DNA of 64,000 nucleotides from JAFGNB01 sp050304135. GTDB lineage: Bacteria; Fibrobacterota; Chitinivibrionia; Chitinivibrionales; Chitinispirillaceae. The stretch lies in assembly GCA_050304135.1 (NCBI GenBank), contig JBNLDC010000022.1, positions 1 through 64,000 on the forward strand. Reading direction: 5' to 3'. How positions within the stretch are numbered: position 1 is the stretch's first letter; the number at the start of each line of letters is the position of its first letter. Made by a program: the position numbers and the translations under genes. Shown here piece by piece: positions 8,911-17,225 of this stretch. The notes under the pieces were generated by a model. The model was not told the origin of the DNA, did not search any database, and saw only the letters and a list, made by a program, of their open reading frames with translations.

Positions 8911-10332
8911 CTACCTGAGCAGGTGCACCATGCGCACTGCATGCAAGCGGTCGGCACTGAGTTCCAGAACTGCCGGTGCGTTGTGCAGTTGCCTGGTAAA
9001 GGTACCTAAGCCAAGAGTGTGTATGCCGGCAGGTACGGTAAGAAGCTGTTCGGTCACACGTCGTCCGTTCAGGCTGAATATTCTCACCCGCAGGGTCGAA
9101 GCAGTCGTGGTTGCAGGTGAAAATACAAGTTCCGGAATACCATTGCGCGTGCGGATTTTGAGAGACTCCCGCAGTGATACCCGGGGATGATCCGGGTGCC
9201 GCACCGCAACATTCGACGGGGTAGTCAGCAGATAGAGTCCTTCCCGGTTTACCCGGACCGTTACTGTTTTATGCACGGTATCGACGGTGCCGTCAAGATA
9301 GCGTGACGTACGACCATTTACATAATACACACCTGGTTCACGGGTACCGCTTGCAACGGAATCCCGCTCCTCCCAGTAAAAAGTCACCAGGAAATAATTG
9401 GAATCCGCAGCCGTAAAGCAATCGTTGAACGAAACCGATACCGCTTTAATTACGCGCTGCAGGGTGAACCAGTCGAGTGTATCGGTGTCTACGGCTCCCA
9501 GTTCAATCGCCCGACAGGCAGCAACATCTGTTTTCACGGCAGTGTCGGTCAGATGTACCACGGTCCCGGTTACCGCTTCGGTAAAGGTTGAAGTAATAAC
9601 TGCATCACACCGTTGCGATGCCTTCCAGTCCCTGTTCAGTTGTGCCGTATCAAGCCATCGTGCAATGGTATCGTTGACCGTGCAGAGCCGGTTGGCGTCG
9701 ACACTGATCCGGAACGACGTTCCCTCCGCCAGTTCCACCGGCAGTGCCGTGATCATATTGGAATCGAGGTCGAGGGTGGCAAGAGTGGAACAGCGGACAA
9801 TGGTCGCCGGGAGTGTTTTCAGCAGATTATTCACCATCGAAAGCGAACTCAGTCGCGAGAGTGTATCGATCCAGTCAGGCAGCGCCGTAATACGGTTGCG
9901 GTCCGCTATCAGTACCTGCAACGGCAATTCCGCAATCGAGACGGGAAGTCCGGTAAAGGAATTATCCGAAATATCCAGACGGGCCAGTTTATGCAGGGTG
10001 GCAACCGTATCAGAAAGACCGGTGAGTTTATTTCCCTTGAGTGAAAGCGTAACCAGCTCCGGAAGCTGGCTTACCTCTTCGGGCAGTTCGGTTATGGCGG
10101 CAAGACCATCGCGCCGGGTAAGATTCAGTGATGTCACCCGTAGCGGTTCAACACTGCCGATACCTATCGGTGAGGAAACCACGCTTTCCACGCTGAGAGT
10201 ATCCCACCCTATCTTTTTCAGGATGCGGGTAACAATCGTGGAATCAAACGTATCGATCTCTGCGAATCCAGAACCGCAGATCAGCATCACCAGAACCGCA
10301 ACAGACTGTAGTATACTTCCGGATTTTATCAT
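8911..10332 (-). CDS. Secreted leucine-rich-repeat protein with C-terminal sorting domain
   Basis: A 473-residue exported protein. AGGAGA precedes the ATG. Residues 1-24 form a signal peptide. Residues about 75-215 contain at least six leucine-rich repeats of the L-x-x-L-x-L-x-x-N-x-(L/I)-x-x-L-P type. The middle region (about 240-390) is beta-rich and unassigned. The last 75 residues begin with a LRVRIFSLNGRRV-like strand and a GIHTL turn, resembling the Por-secretion-type sorting domains of the neighbouring exported protein. The role is likely surface binding or protein-protein contact. 150 nt separate it from the lipoprotein gene upstream. Confidence 0.75.
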   Translation of the reverse strand: MIKSGSILQSVAVLVMLICGSGFAEIDTFDSTIVTRILKKIGWDTLSVESVVSSPIGIGSVEPLRVTSLNLTRRDGLAAITELPEEVSQLPELVTLSLKGNKLTGLSDTVATLHKLARLDISDNSFTGLPVSIAELPLQVLIADRNRITALPDWIDTLSRLSSLSMVNNLLKTLPATIVRCSTLATLDLDSNMITALPVELAEGTSFRISVDANRLCTVNDTIARWLDTAQLNRDWKASQRCDAVITSTFTEAVTGTVVHLTDTAVKTDVAACRAIELGAVDTDTLDWFTLQRVIKAVSVSFNDCFTAADSNYFLVTFYWEERDSVASGTREPGVYYVNGRTSRYLDGTVDTVHKTVTVRVNREGLYLLTTPSNVAVRHPDHPRVSLRESLKIRTRNGIPELVFSPATTTASTLRVRIFSLNGRRVTEQLLTVPAGIHTLGLGTFTRQLHNAPAVLELSADRLHAVRMVHLLR

Positions 10333-10482
10333 TCTGTTCTCCTGCTGTTGTTACTTTTAAAGCTTGCAAATTCCGTTCCTGTATTCCTGAAGAAACAGAA
10401 ACCGCGCATATCAACCGGTTACCACGATTCATCGGTATTGATCACCTGCCGTGCCGATGTCTATGCCAGGATAGTGCGCACT

Positions 10483-11778
10483 TCAATCACCGCGCCCTGC
10501 TATATAAAAGGTTCCGGCTGCCGTACTTGAGTTGTTATCACCGTCGACAACCCGTACTTCGACCACATTGGTTCCCTTGAAACCGGCGGTGGAAAATTCA
10601 TGCACCAGCAGATTGTGGAGAGAATCGATGTGCGCACCGGTCGTATCCCGGTAATAGGCGAACGCCGGGAGCGGATCGTTCTCGTTGACCACCCAGATAA
10701 TCTGCTTGACCGAGTCATCCTTGATATCCAGTACCCGCACTCCGATGAGCATCACTGAATCGTGCGGCGCCAGATACTGACTCGGGAGGAATGTGAGATT
10801 GTTATCAAGAGTCGGCGGTTTGATCTTAATCACATTTTTTTCCAGCCGGACGGAGTCGATAACCCCATCACTGCCGAACATCCGGACAAGAATGGTTACC
10901 GTTTGTTCGATGGTATAGACATGCCAGAAGGTTCCCGACAGGTCGTATGAGGTGACCTGATCACTTTCGTCGCCCCAGTCAATGGTGTAATAGTTCATGA
11001 CCGAATCGGGGTCATTGAAGATAATCTGCAGATAACCGGGTTTCCCGGTTATAAACCCCTCGGGTCCGGTACGCAGCAGCGCGGTGCCCGGCTTCCTCGG
11101 CTGTGAAAGTTCAAGTGTCACCGTTTTGGTGGTAGTATCGTTTCGCTCTCCGAAAATAGAAATGGTTCCGGAATAGCTGCCCGGAGAAAAGCAGCATACC
11201 ATGAAGGAATCTTGAACCGTGTAAACCGGTTGATTGAATACAATTGGATTGTCAGCGCTCACGGCAGTATCATCAAACGTGAGATTGACGGCGATGATAC
11301 CTCCGGTTGAATCACTCGCCGAAAAAGTTATGGTAAGCGTATCGCTCAGGAATTTATGGTCGGCAGTATCGATATGCAGGATTCCGATTTCCGGCGGTGC
11401 ATCGGTACGTGAAAGCCTGCGGATTACCTCGGGTTGATCAAGCGTAACCTCCAGAGGAGTTATCAGGGTATCGTACCCCGGTGCGGCAATCATGAGTTCG
11501 TGCTTTCCGGTTGCAACTGAACCGAGCTGAAAATGCCCCGCGACATCCGCCGTTGTACTGCTGGTAGTATTGACAAGCTGCACCATCGCAGTACCGATTG
11601 GTACATTGAAGGTGCTGTCGATGACCACGCCTGCCACCGAAACCGTCGAAGGGGAAAACGGGCGAACGGCATCAATTAATCGACCACAGGAAACCATCAG
11701 CCCTATGACCGACAACAGCGCGGCAAACCCGCAGTTGTGGAGGTGGAACCGATGACAGGCGAAAAACAGTCGCTTCAT
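10483..11778 (-). CDS. Putative lipoprotein with carboxypeptidase-regulatory-like and Ig-like domains
   Basis: A 431-residue envelope protein. The N-terminus is a signal sequence ending in Leu-Met-Val-Ser-Cys (Cys31), an acceptable lipobox. Residues about 45-115 form a carboxypeptidase-regulatory-like domain (repeated VAGHFQLG-type turn). The remainder looks like three or four Ig/PKD-type beta-sandwiches without catalytic motifs. The start lies 5 nt after the stop of the FHA-sigma54 regulator gene and has no ribosome site of its own, so translation is probably coupled. It may be an output or cell-surface partner of the kinase-regulator operon. Confidence 0.68.
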   Translation of the reverse strand: MKRLFFACHRFHLHNCGFAALLSVIGLMVSCGRLIDAVRPFSPSTVSVAGVVIDSTFNVPIGTAMVQLVNTTSSTTADVAGHFQLGSVATGKHELMIAAPGYDTLITPLEVTLDQPEVIRRLSRTDAPPEIGILHIDTADHKFLSDTLTITFSASDSTGGIIAVNLTFDDTAVSADNPIVFNQPVYTVQDSFMVCCFSPGSYSGTISIFGERNDTTTKTVTLELSQPRKPGTALLRTGPEGFITGKPGYLQIIFNDPDSVMNYYTIDWGDESDQVTSYDLSGTFWHVYTIEQTVTILVRMFGSDGVIDSVRLEKNVIKIKPPTLDNNLTFLPSQYLAPHDSVMLIGVRVLDIKDDSVKQIIWVVNENDPLPAFAYYRDTTGAHIDSLHNLLVHEFSTAGFKGTNVVEVRVVDGDNNSSTAAGTFYIAGRGD

Positions 11779-11783
11779 TTTTA

Positions 11784-13781
11784 TTACATGCCGTACTTTT
11801 TTATAAGGTCCATCAGTGAATTCCGGCTTATGTGCAGCAGCTCAGCGCTGCGGGAGACGTTTCTGCCGGTTTCTTCAAGCGCCCGGGTAATCAGTACCCG
11901 GTCAATCTTTTCCCGCGCCGCCTTGAGGTCAAGATTGTCCGCAGCTTCCTCCTCCGGGCACGATTCCCCGGACGCCTGTGGTACAAGCGAACAGTGGCGT
12001 GTATCAATGTTCGCTCCCTGCGCATTGACCAGCGCCCGCATTACCGTATTTTCAAGTTCACGGACATTCCCCGGCCAACGGTGTGCTGTCAGCAGCTTCC
12101 GTGCGTCACCGGTAAATGCAGTGACGGTGGAATTAAGACGCGGCGCATAATGCTCAAGAAAATGATCTGCCAGAAACAGTATCGTATCCGAACGGCCGCG
12201 CAGCGGCGGCAGTTCCACCGAAAGCACGTTGAGCCGGTAGTAAAGATCCTCCCTGAACCGTTTTGCGGCCACAGCCGCTTTGAGATCCCGATTGGTGGCG
12301 GCAACAAGCCGGGCACTGCTGCGCTGCACCACCGATGAACCGAGCTGCTCGTACTCCCCTGTCTGGATGAACCGCAGCAGCTTCGCCTGAAGCGGTATGT
12401 CCAGTTCCCCGATCTCGTCGATGAACAGGGTGCCGCCGTCGGCGTTTTTCACTTTTCCCTCCCGGCGGACATGTGCACCGGTAAATGCCCCCTTCTCGTG
12501 CCCGAAGAGTTCGCTTTCGAGCAGGTCACGGGGAATCGTGGTGCAATCAATAATCACCAATGGTCCGGAGAGCCCCGAGTTGCGATGCAGCACCTTTGCA
12601 AAAAGCGATTTTCCCACTCCGGTCTCTCCGGTGATCAGCACCGGCAGTCCGGTGGGGGCAGCTTTTACGACGAACTCCGCAAGTGGTTTTCCGGCCTCTT
12701 CGTCAAGTCCGAAAAATTCATCCTCGGAATGGGGCGTACCCCGTTTGAGCGTCAGGTTTTCGCGCTCCTGCACCAGCCGGGAGATGATCGGTGTAAAGTG
12801 ACGCTCTGAACTGCGACGGGCCTCGACCGAAGCGGTCCTCTTTTCCCGCTCAATCATCTGCAGGTTTTCGAGTACCAGACTGATAAACGTTGAACAGGCT
12901 CCAATGAAGTTGGCGTCATCCCTGAGCAGCTCCAGCTGCGCCGCACTTCGCGAAACACAGTACACCACCCCCGACACTTTTCCTTCACGGTTCATCACCG
13001 GGAAACAGAGTACCGCCCTGATTTTAAACCGTACCAGTGTTTTCATGCCGTCAACGTCACCGTCGACCTTCTCGATCACCACCGGCTGTCCTGAATCAAT
13101 TACCGTTGAAAGTACCGATCTGCTCACCACCGGGTATTCATCGCTCCACTCAATGGTCTCGTCTTCCAGAATACCGAATCGATCCGCCTCCACCAGATAA
13201 AGAGAGGCAATTTCAAGACCGAGCAGCGTGCGCAGTTCCGTCAGCAGCAGTGCCACCGCACTGTCTCTGTCTGCAACCACGAGCACCCTGTCGAGCAGCG
13301 TGTAGAGTGTTTCGAGCAGGCGGCTGTTTCTCCCATACCGTTCAAGGAGCTGTGCAGCCCTGGCGGCAACCGGTTCGGATACCGTGGTACTTTTCAAATC
13401 TGAAAGCAGCCGTTGCAACTCCTCATCGGGGGCAGCCTCCGGCAGGGGAAAGAGGGTCGTGGTCGTGTGCTCCCCGAACGCCTGCATCTCCACCTCGTTG
13501 TACAGCAGAACATGATCTCCCAGGGTGATCCGGTCGCCATCGGCAAGCAGCCGTTTCCGGACCCGTTTTCCATTGACGAAGGTTCCGTTGGTGCTTGCAC
13601 TGTCAAGGAGCCGGAAACCTTTCGCACCGGGCTCGATCAGGCAGTGCTGCGAGGAGACCTGCCTTCCCGGAAGAGAAATATCGGCACTCCGGTCGCGGCC
13701 GATCCGGTAGGGCTGCCGTGCAAGCACAAGGGTTCGGGCTTCCGGGGTATCGGGGTTGATTATCAGATGTCGCTGCAGCAC
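11784..13781 (-). CDS. FHA-GAF sigma54-dependent transcriptional activator
   Basis: A 665-residue cytoplasmic regulator starting at a GTG with GGAG upstream. An N-terminal FHA domain (about 20-95; GRDRSADISL, VSSQHC, NGTFVNG) would read phosphothreonine. A GAF domain follows (about 165-315). The AAA+ enhancer-binding domain (about 350-590) has Walker A GETGVGKS, the sigma54-contacting GAFTGA loop and Walker B TLFIDEIGEL. A Fis-type helix-turn-helix ends the protein (about 620-665). The gene follows those for a Ser/Thr kinase and a membrane protein in the same operon, so the FHA domain probably recognises the kinase or its substrate. Predicted to activate sigma54 promoters in response to phosphorylation and a GAF ligand. 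Confidence 0.92.
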   Translation of the reverse strand: MLQRHLIINPDTPEARTLVLARQPYRIGRDRSADISLPGRQVSSQHCLIEPGAKGFRLLDSASTNGTFVNGKRVRKRLLADGDRITLGDHVLLYNEVEMQAFGEHTTTTLFPLPEAAPDEELQRLLSDLKSTTVSEPVAARAAQLLERYGRNSRLLETLYTLLDRVLVVADRDSAVALLLTELRTLLGLEIASLYLVEADRFGILEDETIEWSDEYPVVSRSVLSTVIDSGQPVVIEKVDGDVDGMKTLVRFKIRAVLCFPVMNREGKVSGVVYCVSRSAAQLELLRDDANFIGACSTFISLVLENLQMIEREKRTASVEARRSSERHFTPIISRLVQERENLTLKRGTPHSEDEFFGLDEEAGKPLAEFVVKAAPTGLPVLITGETGVGKSLFAKVLHRNSGLSGPLVIIDCTTIPRDLLESELFGHEKGAFTGAHVRREGKVKNADGGTLFIDEIGELDIPLQAKLLRFIQTGEYEQLGSSVVQRSSARLVAATNRDLKAAVAAKRFREDLYYRLNVLSVELPPLRGRSDTILFLADHFLEHYAPRLNSTVTAFTGDARKLLTAHRWPGNVRELENTVMRALVNAQGANIDTRHCSLVPQASGESCPEEEAADNLDLKAAREKIDRVLITRALEETGRNVSRSAELLHISRNSLMDLIKKYGM

Positions 13782-13794
13782 GTACCTGCTCCGT

Positions 13795-14613
13795 TCATGG
13801 TGATGATGGTTTCTGATGACGCATAGTCCGGAAAAAATCGATTATACTGACTGTATAGGTACCGATAAAAACAGTACCCCCGATCCGGGCATAGGTGGTA
13901 TAGCGGCTATAATCCGCTTCATTGATGGGGGCATACCATCCGTATTCAGGGTCGTAAAAAGTCTGACGGGTCCGGTACGCCCAAACATATCCTCCTGCGG
14001 CGGCAGCCTGAAGCACCAGAAAAAGAGCACTTTTCACCCACTGTTTTTGAGTAAACTGCCCCACACCACCCGGAAGCAGTCCCGGAAGAAAGCGTATCGG
14101 CGGCGGGTGCTGTAATGAAGCTGCCATTGCCACCGCTTCTCCGGGTGTCGGCAATACCTTTGCCGGTGTTGCCGCAGTGTCACTATCCGTTCTGTCCCCG
14201 GGAGCAGTATCAGCTGCTCCGGCGGCCGCAACAGTAGTGTCGGTGGTACGGTTTTCGGGTGTGTGGCGGGCAAGCACACTGCGGAAGACCTCGAGTATTT
14301 TCGGCGAGGTGAAAAGCGTGTCGCAACGGAAGGCCGGATCACAGGTGAGGAGCTTATCAAATGCTTCTTCCCCTGCAGACCGCTCACCGCTTGCTATAAA
14401 ACAGAATGCAAGATACCGTAACGATTTCCTGCTGCAGGCGGTATCAGCAGTTACCAGACTATCGAGAATGGCAATCGCTTCACTGTAGAAGCCCTCTTCG
14501 TAAAGGGTCTGATACAAGGGCAGTGAATCACTCTCAACCGTGGTCTGACCACCGGACGCCGTGATGTACCCCACTACGAACAGCACCACGGTTAATAAGC
14601 CCCGGCTGGTCAT
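13795..14613 (-). CDS. Exported TPR-like protein with a C-terminal membrane segment
   Basis: A 272-residue protein overlapping the kinase gene by 4 nt (ATGA) and ending 13 nt before the FHA regulator. It has a signal peptide, then helical TPR-like repeats (about 30-115, with a conserved LYEEGFYSEAIAILD helix). A Thr/Ala/Pro-rich linker follows (about 120-170), then a region with one or two hydrophobic segments (about 190-210 and 240-258). The layout resembles periplasmic sensor or scaffold subunits found beside bacterial Ser/Thr kinases. No catalytic motif; role in sensing for the kinase is inferred from the operon. Confidence 0.65.
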   Translation of the reverse strand: MTSRGLLTVVLFVVGYITASGGQTTVESDSLPLYQTLYEEGFYSEAIAILDSLVTADTACSRKSLRYLAFCFIASGERSAGEEAFDKLLTCDPAFRCDTLFTSPKILEVFRSVLARHTPENRTTDTTVAAAGAADTAPGDRTDSDTAATPAKVLPTPGEAVAMAASLQHPPPIRFLPGLLPGGVGQFTQKQWVKSALFLVLQAAAAGGYVWAYRTRQTFYDPEYGWYAPINEADYSRYTTYARIGGTVFIGTYTVSIIDFFRTMRHQKPSSP

Positions 14614-16133
14614 CGCTGCACCACCTGCAGCCTGTACCGTTTCCTGACAACCGTACCCGTGGTTACCGTTACCGAATCAACCAGCGGTTCACAAAACGGA
14701 TTACTCAGCGCAACCCGGTAACGACCAACGGGAAGTTTAACCGGTTCCTGGAATGGTGTCGGTCCCAGTTCATGCTCTCCGATGCGAACATTCGCCCACG
14801 GACTACAGTACACGAACACCTCGCCACTGTCGGGAGTTGCAACCACGGCAGGGAGAGATCTGTTTGTCGTTTCAGCAGTCGATGAGGAAACGAGGTCCGA
14901 TACCGGTTCCGCAGGTTGCGGGGAACTTTTTCCAGAGACCGGAATCGGTGCTGCTGTTTCTTCGGCCTGCAGGGGAGCAGGTACACTAACCGATACCTGT
15001 GGAGTACCGGGATCACCCGACGAGAGACTATCGGAATTCTCCGGGGGCGGACGTTCCGTGTCCGCCACTGGTGCAGTTTCATTGACACCACCGGACATCG
15101 CAGTTGTTGCGGTTGTATCCCGGCCAATCAAACGACCGGAAAACAGCAGGAATCCACCGAATGCGGCGGCAGCAACCAGTGCAATAATCCCAGCCCGCAC
15201 ATACCTGACGGACCGGTTCGGTTTCGGCAACACCATGGTTACCGAAGTACCACTCCCAGCGGTACCGGAAGCCGGTGTGCCGGAAGATTCCGGAGCATCA
15301 GTAAAGGCGATACTCCACCGGCCTTTTACACCGGTTTGACGAAGCGCTTCCAGCAGCTTTCCGGCGTCGGGGATCCGCTGCAGCGGATCGGTTGCCAGAC
15401 AGCGAAGAAGAACATCCTGATACCCGGCGGAAAGACCGTCAAGCAACCGTTCCGCCGGACAGACGGCTCCGCGCCTGATCTCCCCGAGCAGATCCGGAAA
15501 ACTCTCCGTCGCATACGGCAGTTTTCCGGTAGCCGCCGCATGAAAACAGACCCCCCAGGAGTAAATATCCGTAGCAACCGAAAGCTCACTGCCGCCTATC
15601 TGCTCCGGCGACATGAACGACGGTGTCCCTGCAACCGCATCGGGAGTGGTAAGCCGTGAGTCGGGAAGATGGTGCGCGAGCCCGAAATCGGAAAGCATCG
15701 CCCTCCCCTGCCGGTGCAGCAGAATGTTCGCAGGTTTCACATCACGGTGAATGATCCCGAGCTGATGCGCCTGAGCGAGCGCTTCGGCAATCTCGGTCAT
15801 TATCGCGATGGTGTTCCCGATCGAAAGCGGTCCCCGCTCCTTGAGCACGCGATCGAGCGTGATACCGGGAACATATTCCATAACAATGTAGTGAAGATCA
15901 TCCTCGGCACAGTAGTCGTACAACCTGACCACATTGGGATGATCGATTTTTGCTGCAGCACGGGCTTCCCGCACAAACCGGTCGGAGGCCAGCGGTTCCC
16001 TGCACAGATGCGGATGCAGCACCTTTATCGCAACGGTCCGCTGCAGACGGTTGTCGGTAGCCTCGTACACGACCGCCATTCCGCCGGAACCGATTTCTCC
16101 GTGTATGGTGTAATTCCTGATATTAGGTACCAT
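14610..16133 (-). CDS. PknB-type Ser/Thr protein kinase with PEGA domain
   Basis: A 507-residue transmembrane kinase. The start at 16133 is chosen because the kinase fold begins at once; no strong ribosome site is visible. Kinase domain about 8-265: glycine loop GEIGSGGMA, catalytic Lys37, HRDVKPAN with Asp131, DFG and SPE motifs all present, so it should be active. A Pro/Thr/Ser-rich juxtamembrane stretch precedes a single transmembrane helix (about 305-325). An extracytoplasmic low-complexity linker leads to a C-terminal PEGA domain (about 435-505). It heads an operon with a TPR membrane protein and an FHA-sigma54 activator, forming a likely phospho-signalling chain from envelope to transcription. 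Confidence 0.92.
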   Translation of the reverse strand: MVPNIRNYTIHGEIGSGGMAVVYEATDNRLQRTVAIKVLHPHLCREPLASDRFVREARAAAKIDHPNVVRLYDYCAEDDLHYIVMEYVPGITLDRVLKERGPLSIGNTIAIMTEIAEALAQAHQLGIIHRDVKPANILLHRQGRAMLSDFGLAHHLPDSRLTTPDAVAGTPSFMSPEQIGGSELSVATDIYSWGVCFHAAATGKLPYATESFPDLLGEIRRGAVCPAERLLDGLSAGYQDVLLRCLATDPLQRIPDAGKLLEALRQTGVKGRWSIAFTDAPESSGTPASGTAGSGTSVTMVLPKPNRSVRYVRAGIIALVAAAAFGGFLLFSGRLIGRDTTATTAMSGGVNETAPVADTERPPPENSDSLSSGDPGTPQVSVSVPAPLQAEETAAPIPVSGKSSPQPAEPVSDLVSSSTAETTNRSLPAVVATPDSGEVFVYCSPWANVRIGEHELGPTPFQEPVKLPVGRYRVALSNPFCEPLVDSVTVTTGTVVRKRYRLQVVQR

Positions 16134-16230
16134 TATAGCGTTAAAATTAATGATGGCCGGAGTGAAGGGAAAGGTTTTGCACCCCGACAAAATTAGACAA
16201 CCGGATGTACTCCGTAGCTCCCCCCTCCAG

Positions 16231-16259
16231 TTGACACATCGACCGGGTAATGATACCAT
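16231..16259 (+). promoter_or_regulatory. Sigma70-like promoter for the zapA region
   Basis: TTGACA (16231-16236), a 17-nt spacer and TACCAT (16254-16259). The -35 is perfect and the -10 is four of six. It lies about 180 nt before the first gene of the plus-strand cell-division/RNA-decay run, in the 307-nt gap divergent from the kinase gene. Confidence 0.4.
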
Positions 16260-16440
16260 TACCTTCCCGCATCAACCTACTACTGGTGTTCGGGAAGTAA
16301 ATGGTATATATTTAATTAAGCGTTTACACCTCCAGTTGCGGTAAAAACCGGTTGTAACGCTTATAACGGGGAACTACCTCCTGCCGGTCTGTAGCGGATA
16401 CAACCGCAGGATTTTCATATATATACGAAGGGAGTCAAAT

Positions 16441-16704
16441 TTGGACATCAAGTTTCTTGATGATTTGGAAAATAAAGTTCAATCACTGATAACCACGCTC
16501 GACTCGGTTCGCAAGGAAAATGACCGGCTCAAGCAGGAACTTGCCGACAGCAGCAGTAAAATTTCGGCGATTGAAAATGAAAACAACCAGTTGAAAACAG
16601 AGCTGGATACCCTCAAGACCGATACGGCAGACAACAAAACAAAACTGGACTCCGTAACTGAGCGTATTCAGAGCATACTCGTCCGGCTGGAATCGGTGAA
16701 TTAA
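16441..16704 (+). CDS. Small coiled-coil protein (ZapB-like)
   Basis: An 87-residue protein starting at a TTG with AAGGGAG 6 nt upstream. Nearly the whole chain is one predicted coiled coil with heptads of Leu/Ile/Val and charged residues. There are no Cys and no membrane segment. It lies 34 nt before zapA, as similar short coiled-coil (ZapB-like or DUF904-like) genes do in other bacteria, so a role at the division ring is inferred from position and form. Sequence identity to ZapB cannot be judged by eye for a simple coiled coil. Confidence 0.65.
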   Translation: MDIKFLDDLENKVQSLITTLDSVRKENDRLKQELADSSSKISAIENENNQLKTELDTLKTDTADNKTKLDSVTERIQSILVRLESVN

Positions 16705-16738
16705 CCTGATCCCGGATATGCAGGCTGGCGGGGGAACT

Positions 16739-17041
16739 ATGAGCTCTACGATTGAGAGTGTACGTGTCGTTATCTTCGGATCTGAGTATTCCATTAAGAG
16801 CGATACCGATGTCACTACAACCAAAGAGATTGCAGGGTACGTTAATTCGAAAATGACCGATATTCATCAGAGTTCGTCGTTTCGAGATCATATGAAAATC
16901 GCTGTCTTGTCCGCCTTGAATATTACAGGCGAACTATTCGAAACCAAAGAGAAATGTAATCAGCAGGAACAGACGATAAGCGAACTGAATAACCGGATTG
17001 AACAACTGTCACAACAGATAACAAAAGCTCTGCACCGCTGA
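16739..17041 (+). CDS. zapA: Cell division protein ZapA
   Basis: A 100-residue cytoplasmic protein. The start at 16739 is preferred over an ATG 21 nt earlier because GGGGG lies 5 nt before it and the product then begins like other ZapA proteins. The N-terminal globular part has the VRVVIFGSEYSIKSD strand-turn-strand and a conserved ALNITGEL helix. The C-terminal 35 residues form the dimerising coiled coil. ZapA crosslinks FtsZ filaments. It is the usual upstream neighbour of rny-ymdB-xseA in several phyla, and that order is kept here. Confidence 0.88.
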   Translation: MSSTIESVRVVIFGSEYSIKSDTDVTTTKEIAGYVNSKMTDIHQSSSFRDHMKIAVLSALNITGELFETKEKCNQQEQTISELNNRIEQLSQQITKALHR

Positions 17042-17061
17042 TTCATATACACGTACCGGAT

Positions 17062-17186
17062 ACTCCCCTACTGCTCTCATATCCGCTTGAGAGTGCTTAA
17101 AAGCATTACCGTTTTCAGAATTTATTCACCGGGATCGAGTGATTTTTCGGTAAAAACACCGGAAGAGCAGTTCGCTGCGCTTTCGT
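17062..17186 (+). ncRNA. Candidate structured RNA between zapA and rny (possible 6S RNA)
   Basis: The 184-nt zapA-rny gap can fold into a long interrupted hairpin. ACTGCTCT (17070-17077) pairs with AGAGCAGT (17164-17171); inside, TTACCG (17106-17111) pairs with CGGTAA (17148-17153), and TCAC (17126-17129) pairs with GTGA (17139-17142). The unpaired 28-nt and 10-nt sides between the first two stems form an asymmetric central bubble, the layout of 6S RNA. In proteobacteria the 6S gene commonly lies next to zapA. No consensus promoter was confirmed and the outer stem is weak, so this is a suggestion. Confidence 0.27.
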
Positions 17187-17225
17187 TATTCATATAACAA
17201 TATCTGTAATACTAAGGAGGCTCAA

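Noticed and set aside
9398..10360. Long 320-codon plus-strand frame antisense to the leucine-rich-repeat gene
   Set aside because: Ser/Val/Thr-rich composition typical of antisense frames; the opposite strand has signal peptide, repeats and a ribosome site.
14916..15659. 247-codon plus-strand frame antisense to the Ser/Thr kinase
   Set aside because: The kinase motifs on the minus strand are complete; the antisense frame has none.
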